Shown here: one piece after another, positions 57,949 to 64,000 of the stretch
Numbering within the stretch: position 1 is the stretch's first letter
How the letters are laid out: each line of letters begins with the position of its first letter
NCBI RefSeq assembly: GCF_932294415.1
Contig: NC_065539.1
Coordinates: forward strand, 51,479,501 to 51,543,500
DNA length: 64,000 bases
Origin: Quercus robur
Taxonomy: Eukaryota; Streptophyta; Magnoliopsida; Fagales; Fagaceae
Direction: 5' to 3'
The notes under the pieces: model-generated
What the model was told of the DNA's origin: nothing
What the model saw: the letters and a program-made list of their open reading frames with translations, nothing else
Databases searched by the model: none
Position numbers and translations under genes: made by a program

Positions 57949-58175
57949 ATATTTTACACCATCCAATAAGAAATTGCCACATCAACATTTTACTTAAAAT
58001 TCAATACATCATATTACACCTAATAACATCTTAATAAATTTTCAATTTGGTTAGATCTATATATGGGTATTAGAATTGATTGAGTGTGGTTGTGTTTATT
58101 CTTAAATATGTAACAAAATGGTGTGGCATGTTAGAATTGAAGGGGTAAAAGTAAAACATGAGTTTTACACAGAGA
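57949..58175. repeat. AT-rich dispersed repeat, family B (copy 2, inverted)
   Basis: TTTTACACCATCCAATAAGA, AACATCTTAATAAATTTTCA, TATATGGGTATTAGAATTGA and GATTGAGTGTGGTTGTGTTT are reverse complements or close variants of phrases at 1860-2225. Non-coding. Confidence 0.5.
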
Positions 58176-58922
58176 ATTTAATCTCTTTACAGTAAAATTG
58201 ACAATTAAAACATTTATTTATATCATATTATTAAAGACTGAGTTTGTGTATCTTTCACAGTAAAATTGATAATGGTTTTACCCATTTCTTTTGAGAGTCT
58301 TTGACCACCTTTCCTCATCTCTTCTCTCCTCCTTTAAAATTCAATAATTGAACTTCTTTGGTCTAAAGGACACATTGATTTGAATTAATTACTAGTACTG
58401 TATAGGTTAATTATTTCCTCGGATTAAAATTGACCCAACAGTCAGCAGAGATCTCATTTAACAGAGGCATGTGATTTGGAGAATATTATTTAGAGAGCTT
58501 TTTAAGTTTTAACAAATGTACTCAAAAGCACGTGAAAAAAAAAAAAAAACCAATAGAGAAGAAAGGAGCACGTCAATATGTATATACTGGGGAGTGTCAT
58601 GGCATGTGACCTGTCTCTAACTCCATGTGTGGAACCACTTTTTTGATCCACAAAGACAAAGAGGGTGAGATAATAGAGATTTCAATTTATTTATTTTTGA
58701 CGTGAACCTATAAATCAGCTTTCATTTCCAAAAACCGCGGGCCCAAAATCTCAATCAAATGCCAATCCCTCTGAGCCCAAAAGGAAACAAAATATTTGCT
58801 TGGCAATTTCCCTTTTTTGTATTTGTGTATCAGTACCTGTCACAAACGATTCTCTTCTTCCACCAAAAATCTTAGTTATTAGTGTATTGTTATCATGTCA
58901 TCCACGCTTATGTTTACTTTTT
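58176..58922. other. Intergenic DNA, nothing recognised
   Basis: No recognisable gene or element. Includes a short direct repeat of ATCATATTATT(G/A)AAGACTGAG at 57887 and 58222. Confidence 0.4.
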
Positions 58923-59272
58923 GGGTAAATTGTAAATTACTCCTCTAAAATTTAGAGGTGTTTAGATTTTACATCCTAAAATTTCAAAATTTGGATTTTA
59001 CCCCTGAAGTTTGGAGTGTTTGGATTTTATACCCTGACGTTTCAAAATTTGGATTTTATCCCCTAAAGTTTGGAAGTGTTTAAACTTTACATCCACAAAT
59101 TTTGAAACTTTAGGGTGTAAAATCCAAACACCCTTAAAATCCAAGTTCTGAAATGTTAGGGTATAAAATCTAAACACTCCCAAACTTCAGGGGGTAAAAT
59201 CCAAATTCTAAAATTTTAGAGTGTAAAATCCAAATACCCCTAAATTTAATGGTGTAATTTGCAATTTACCCT
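58923..59272. mobile_element. Foldback element of about 350 bp
   Basis: Terminal inverted repeats GGGTAAATTGTAAATTAC and GTAATTTGCAATTTACCC (one mismatch), and the inversion continues over most of the length: the left half repeats GGATTTTACCCCTGAAGTTT and TTTCAAAATTTGGATTTTA, the right half repeats GGGTGTAAAATCCAAACACC. The 61-codon minus-strand frame across it is a by-product. Confidence 0.8.
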
Positions 59273-59406
59273 TTAATGTTTATGTGAGAAGAAGAAATTA
59301 CATGGCGCTAAGTTAATTACTCCAATAAAATTATTTTTTTCAAATATTATCCACTATCCACCTCTCCTCTCTCTTATTTTTGCTAAAATGTACGACACTT
59401 TAAAAT

Positions 59407-59800
59407 TTTGGGATAATTAAACTTTATCACCCTAAATTATACCATAAATTACATTTTGCATTCTAAACTTTCAAAATGCATGGTTTGAAATTAGAACCCT
59501 AAACTTTAACTTGTATTACACTTTGCACCCGGTTAGAAAACCAAACTTCATGGTGTAACTAATCAGGAGTATAGTTTAGGGTGATAAAGCGTTTTATCTC
59601 CTTCGTTTTTAAGGAAGAGGGGCAATTGTGTTTTTCACGCGATGCCAAGCTTTTCTATCCAAGTTAACAATCCAATTAACGGTGGGGTGTAAAGTGTAAC
59701 ATGGGTTATAGTTCGGGTGTTAACCGTGCATTCTGAAAGTTTAGGGTGTAAAGTGTAATTTGGGGTATAATTTAAGGTAGTAAAGTATAATTTTCTCTAA
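59407..59800. mobile_element. Second foldback element, about 390 bp
   Basis: Left arm GATAATTAAACTTTATCACC...AAATTATACCATAAATTACA...TGCATTCTAAACTTTC is the imperfect reverse complement of the right arm GAAAGTTTAGGGTGTAAAGT...GGGTATAATTTAAGGTAGTA...AAAGTATAATTTTC. The spacer is the most GC-rich part. Lies about 135 bp from the previous foldback and may be a distant relative. Confidence 0.7.
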
Positions 59801-60960
59801 TATTTGTTCAATTCATTTCAAACCATAGTAATTCGAGTACTATGATTTGCTTAAAATGCTCCCTCTAAGTGGAGGAGGAATCTCAAGAGACCACTCACTC
59901 ACAGCATGCTTAGACTCACACATGTAGTAAAAGAAATGTTTATATCTTTAACGAAAAACCCTCTGTGGATGCATATTTACTATTAAACTTTATATATTAC
60001 AATTAATCAATTTGAGGGTACTTATATTAAGCTTTTTTCTTTTTTTTCTTTTTTTTTTAAGAGAAGGGTACTTATATTAAGCTAATATCCTAAACTTTCA
60101 CATAGTCAATATAAGACTTGCAATATAGTACAAATAAGGATTGAAATTTGCACCCTAAATAAAATTAAATTTAATGAACTTGAACAAGAGTTATATAACA
60201 GATTTGGCCTTGATTAAGCTTAAAACTTCACATCTTTAATCTCACACAAAACACATTTTTCACTTTACACCTAAATGTTGCAAGAAAGCCACAAAAACAC
60301 ATCAAAATGATGAGTGACAATTACAGATGTGCTTCACAGTGCTTGAATTGAAAAGATTCATGCTAAACACAATCTTGGGACAGCAGATAAGTATTGTTTT
60401 TAATTGACTGGTAACAATGAACTTCACATGCTTATGTGCTCTGCATATTATATTTGCAAAATGAATCTTATTTATGTCACAAGACATCATGAGCACAACA
60501 TAGTTGAGTTATCCTTATTGATCAGCCAATACATAAAAAAAATATTTAAGAGACAACATTGTTCATATTTTTTTTCACAATCGATTACTTAATATGTTAT
60601 GATTGGAGTGACATTGTTCTTATCAAGTCCATTATTAATACCATTTTTATTAAGAACATGTTAATTAGGTCTTTGATTGCACTTGTTGAGGACGAATCAA
60701 GCGAGTTTCACTCTATTTGGAAGTAGTAAAAGTAAATAAACAAATATCCCTTTAATTGAATGTTGTGCAATTCTCTAAAACAAGTTGATCAATTGTATTT
60801 AAAAAAATCAACCTTAGTCAATACATTTACTGTCGTTAACATGACCCTTCTTATTATGTGCATCAATCACAAAAACGATATCAACAGTTGTGATAAATTA
60901 AATATATATATATTGATCGGTGAAACTTTCTTTCACACTATACTTCCTTTTGGGTGTTTT
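59801..60960. other. Intergenic DNA, nothing recognised
   Basis: A repeated phrase GGTACTTATATTAAGCT occurs at 60017 and 60067 around a T-run. Frames at 60302-60987 have no domain. Confidence 0.45.
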
Positions 60961-61101
60961 AGGACCCATTTGGTAATGTTGTTCTAATTACATTATTTGT
61001 ATTTTTTGAAAAAATGTGTGGATAAAAAAATGTGTGAAAATACGTGTAATATTATTTAAAAACCGAAAATATATGTTTAAACACATATATCAAATAGCCA
61101 T
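60961..61101. repeat. MITE-like element, family A (copy 3)
   Basis: Starts AGGACCCATTTGGTAATG and ends ATATCAAATAGCCATC, with core phrases AAAATGTGTGGATAAAAAAA and ATGTTTAAACACA; related to 826-975 and 41546-41684. Confidence 0.55.
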
Positions 61102-61539
61102 CAATTTCTAGAAAACAATAAGTTTTTTTTATTAGGGTAAACAGAAGTTATTCTTTGGCCTGCAATCTGTTGGGTAACTAAATGATACTACTAACCCTAT
61201 GTCATTTTTATGAATCATTTTTGGTCTTTCTTTATTGCTTTTGAGAAACGACAGCAAAACGTACACATTCTAAAGGCAAGTGCTAGTGTGCTAGTGTGCC
61301 ACTTGTCAAAGCCAAACTACTGGTCCATAATTCATAATGCACTAGCTTTGGACCTGTGGTAACTGCATAATGTTAGATTGTAGTGCCAGCTTTATAAGAG
61401 CAACAGTATAATGATAAGTTTAAAGTGACATTCAACCCACACAGTCACTGCCAAGGACACAAGCATATTATAGACGGACAAAAGATATATAAGCATATGA
61501 TTATTCTACAGTACTAAAAAAATCCCAAACCACATAATA

Positions 61540-61573
<34 letters not shown>

Positions 61574-61575
61574 TT

Positions 61576-62350
61576 TAAAAAGCACTCTATTTTTTTTTTT
61601 TTTTGTCTAAAGGAAAATAAATTAAACTAACTGGAAGAACAAAAATCAGGACAAAGCCTGTTACAGTAAGCACCCAAAGAGTCAGCCTCAATCAGAGGGA
61701 TCAACTCTACAAGGGGAAAAGAATGAACAGAAAAATCAAAGGATTGAACCAGACCTAATTTAGCTAAACGATCCGCACATTTGTTAGCTTCCCGGAAAGT
61801 ATGCTTAACACAAACCTGAGGGAATTGATCAATTAAGAGTTTGCAATCATCCAGAATGGGAGAAATCACAGTATTGCAATATGAAGAATTATTTAAAACA
61901 TCCACCAGCGACTTTGCATCAAGTTCAATCAAAACAGCACAAACGTTCAGTTGACGGCAAAGCTGGAGACCATCCCCGAGAGCCCAAATTTCAGCCACAA
62001 AGCTGTCAGCTCTTCCAATCTTCCTAGAAAAACCCATCACCCAATTGCCACGATCATCCCTTATCAAACCACCACCAGCTGCATTGCCTGCCAAGCCACT
62101 TGCTGCACCGTCTGAATTGAGTTTAAACCAGCTCATATTTGGTTTTCCCCATCTGACTTGCTTAACCACCATATGAATATTACGATTTGGTTTTGAACCA
62201 CAAAGCAGGAACTCAGTAGCTAATTTAGTTACCACCTTGTCAAGATTCGGATTGGGCCTTTTGTTGGAAAAACAAACATTGTTTCTCTGCTTCCATATCA
62301 TCCATATCGCATAAGGGAAGAGAATGTTCCAAGGTAAAAAGCACTCTATT
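61576..62350 (-). mobile_element. 5'-truncated LINE insertion with 16-bp target-site duplication
   Basis: The 16-mer TAAAAAGCACTCTATT is present at both edges (61576-61591 and 62335-62350), perfectly conserved. The insert 61592-62334 ends on its minus-strand 3' side in a short poly-A (T-run at 61592-61604 on +). It contains only the end of ORF2. This is the expected product of target-primed reverse transcription that stopped early. The exact duplication suggests a comparatively recent event. Confidence 0.9.
61627..62301 (-). CDS. RNase H-like domain fragment of a LINE (RVT_3)
   Basis: Open frame of 224 codons inside the LINE insertion. Residues about 60-190 match the plant retroelement RNase H-like domain (PF13456): WFKLNSDGAASG (first Asp), VAEIWALGDGLQL (Glu), IELDAKSLVDVLN (Asp) and FREANKCADRLAKLG near the end. 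The N-terminal MIWKQRNNVCF is the usual linker from the reverse transcriptase. In complete elements RNase H removes the RNA strand during copying. Here RT and endonuclease are missing, the first Met is only the first in-frame ATG, and there is no promoter evidence, so translation is doubtful. No internal stop or shift was seen. Confidence 0.75.
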   Translation of the reverse strand: MIWKQRNNVCFSNKRPNPNLDKVVTKLATEFLLCGSKPNRNIHMVVKQVRWGKPNMSWFKLNSDGAASGLAGNAAGGGLIRDDRGNWVMGFSRKIGRADSFVAEIWALGDGLQLCRQLNVCAVLIELDAKSLVDVLNNSSYCNTVISPILDDCKLLIDQFPQVCVKHTFREANKCADRLAKLGLVQSFDFSVHSFPLVELIPLIEADSLGAYCNRLCPDFCSSS

Positions 62351-62594
62351 GAAGACGTGGCTAAAATTCTTTTTCAATATATATATTTTTTATCAAAAAA
62401 TTTTCATTTTCAGTTTCAATACTGCATTTTTACTGAAGTGCAAGCCAAGAAAGCAAAAATGATATTAATGTCCTCCGTAGCCATAGGAGGTCCAAAAAAT
62501 GTTGGTATTACGTAAAATGTTACAATTATCTTACATGACCGACGGTGATGTTTTACATGGTATTAGATTTTTTTTAGTCTCTCTATCATCTCTT

Positions 62595-62767
62595 GGAGAA
62601 ATTATAAGGTCTTCATTGTGAACAAGTGACATGCTCCACTATTTCACTAAAAAATTTCCACTAGTTAATTTTTTTTTTTCTAACTCAGCAATTTTAAATA
62701 GATGAGAGTTTTTTAGTGAAATGGTGAACCACGTCACTTGTTCACCACGAAGATCTCATAATTTTTT
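62595..62767. mobile_element. MITE, family H (copy 2) with perfect 8-bp duplication
   Basis: Left end GGAGAAATTATAAGGTCTTC, arms meet through TTTCACTAAAAAATTTCCAC and GTTTTTTAGTGAAATGGTGA, right end GAAGATCTCATAATTTTTT. CATCTCTT flanks it on both sides (62587-62594 and 62768-62775). Related to 54712-54913. Confidence 0.8.
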
Positions 62768-63165
62768 CATCTCTTGGGACCACTGAGAAAACGAGTTAGA
62801 TTCTAAAATCTACAAATCACTCTGGTGACTAGTTTCTCCACAAAAAAAAAAAAACTTTGGTGACTATGATTTGTCCACTACGAAGACCTTATAATTTCTC
62901 CATCTCTTGGGATCACTATGAAAAATGAGTTAGATTCTAAAATCTCCAAATCACTCTGGTGACTAGTTTCTAAAAAAAGAAAAACTCTAGTGACTATGAC
63001 TTGTCCACCACGAGGAGTCGAAGACCTTATAGTTTCGCCATCTCTTCGGACCACTGAGAAAAACGAGTTAGATTCTAAAATTTTTGAATCACTATGGTGA
63101 CTAGTTTCTCAAAAAAATAAAAAATAAAAGCAAAAACAAAAACTCTGGTGACTACGATTTGTTAG
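62768..63165 (+). repeat. Three-copy tandem module of 131-140 bp carrying a MITE end
   Basis: Each copy contains CATCTCTT(G/C)GGA(C/T)CACT, GAGTTAGATTCTAAAAT, AATCACT(C/A)TGGTGACTAG, then an A-rich spacer, then GTGACTA(T/C)GA(T/C)TTGT. The first two are followed by TCCAC(T/C)ACGA and GACCTTATA(A/G)TTTC, the right end of the adjacent family H MITE. Copies start near 62768, 62901 and 63041. Confidence 0.75.
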
Positions 63166-63189
63166 TATCCATTCTGATTTTTTGAACCG

Positions 63190-63582
63190 GAACAAAGTTT
63201 CTCTCCAAATTAGTTTGAAAAGAAATTCTACAAACTCCTCATATATTTTTATATTGAGTGTGAATTTTGAAAATCTAACTGTTAGATTGCATGTTTTTAT
63301 TATATTTTTTATGCATGTAAAATTTCAAGAAAATTAAAGATCAATTGCTATCTCATCAAACAAATGTTAAAATTTCAAATTTTATGATTTAAAATTGCGT
63401 ATAAAAAATAAGTTTATTAATTGAATAGTAATTAATATCCAATTTGAACGAAATTTGATATATATGTTAAGAACATAAGGAATATGAAATTCAACGATTA
63501 AATTTTTAAAATTCACACAAAAAATGATATATAAGAAGTTTGAAAAGTTTATCTTCAAACTAAATTGGAGAGAAACTTTATT
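63190..63582 (-). mobile_element. MITE, family G (copy 3, complete, inverted)
   Basis: Terminal inverted repeats AACAAAGTTTCTCTCCAAA and TTGGAGAGAAACTTTATTC. The interior is the reverse complement of 31462-31829, e.g. TTTGAACGAAATTTGATATA and ATGTTAAGAACATAAGGAAT. No ORF. Confidence 0.8.
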
Positions 63583-64000
63583 CTTTGAATTGACATTGGC
63601 TAATTTAAAAGGGAGCAGCGAAAGAACAAATACAAATGTATGGTCCTGATTGCTTCATACAATCATGCACTTGGCCGTACTATAGTTGGTTACCCCATCG
63701 TTATCTCTTCTCTCTTTCCTTCTTCACCAATAATTGCCATTTGCCAAATTCATGCATCCAAATTGCGCGTGAAGTTCACGTCTCACAAATCATAAGACCG
63801 TACAATCATGCATGTATCTACTATGTTTATTTGTATGGAAAACCCAAGGAACAAGCCAAAATTTCACACATAATTTCAATACACAATAGTTCCACTTTTT
63901 ATCAAATTCTGGTCCCATATATAAATAATATAATTTAAATACCTAATCATAAGTTCTATCATAAGTTCTTTTTTTTTTTTTTTTTTTTTGGAGGGGAATG
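63583..64000. other. Intergenic DNA to window end
   Basis: One 100-codon frame (63636-63938) without recognisable domain; a T-run at 63970-63988. No gene called. Confidence 0.4.

Overview
This is a gene-poor, AT-rich stretch of a dicot nuclear genome: spliced genes, long introns, poly(A/T) tracts and a dense layer of small transposons. Several repeats (the GTTTGGAT...GGGACCCAC family at 2.7, 6.4 and 30.9 kb; the LTR element at 34.8-40.3 kb) resemble repeats I associate with Fagaceae such as oak or chestnut. That placement is an impression, not a proof.

Four intact genes can be supported. (1) 5236-5883 (+) is a single-exon DUF4408/DUF761-type membrane protein. (2) 16361-27167 (-) is a 19-exon ARM-repeat plus BTB protein, clearly an ARIA-like protein (732 aa). 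I placed every exon by hand; the reading frame closes exactly, but only if intron 12 has a GC donor. (3) 42224-48535 (+) is a nine-exon secreted malectin-like plus LRR protein without a kinase (515 aa). (4) 49874-50581 (-) is a single-exon BKI1/MAKR-like regulator candidate. A fifth gene, a carboxylesterase (CXE) at 14433-15057 (-), is dead: its N-terminal half and its last ~30 codons remain, but the middle is deleted and the frame is shifted.

The rest is mobile DNA. 6.56-10.9 kb is a decayed minus-strand Ty3/gypsy (Tat-like) element with gag, protease and the first part of RT, an antisense extra ORF, and a deletion that removes the rest of pol. 34.76-40.31 kb is a complete LTR element with no recognisable gag/pol. 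Its interior is dominated by about 32 copies of a 75-bp repeat arranged as alternating A/B monomers (150-bp higher-order unit). The two elements share nearly the same primer-binding site. A LINE 3' end (61.6-62.35 kb) and a tRNA-derived SINE (12.88-13.05 kb) are both bracketed by perfect target-site duplications. At least eight families of short inverted-repeat elements (MITE or foldback type) recur across the window, several inside introns of the ARIA-like and malectin-LRR genes.

The genes share no visible pathway; this is ordinary eukaryotic gene spacing, not an operon. No convincing tRNA, rRNA, known miRNA or CRISPR was seen. The most unusual structures are the dimeric 75-bp array inside the LTR element, the pol-deletion junction in the gypsy element, a perfect 68-bp palindrome at 56825-56892, the GC-AG intron, and a serial duplication that carries a MITE end at 62.6-63.2 kb.
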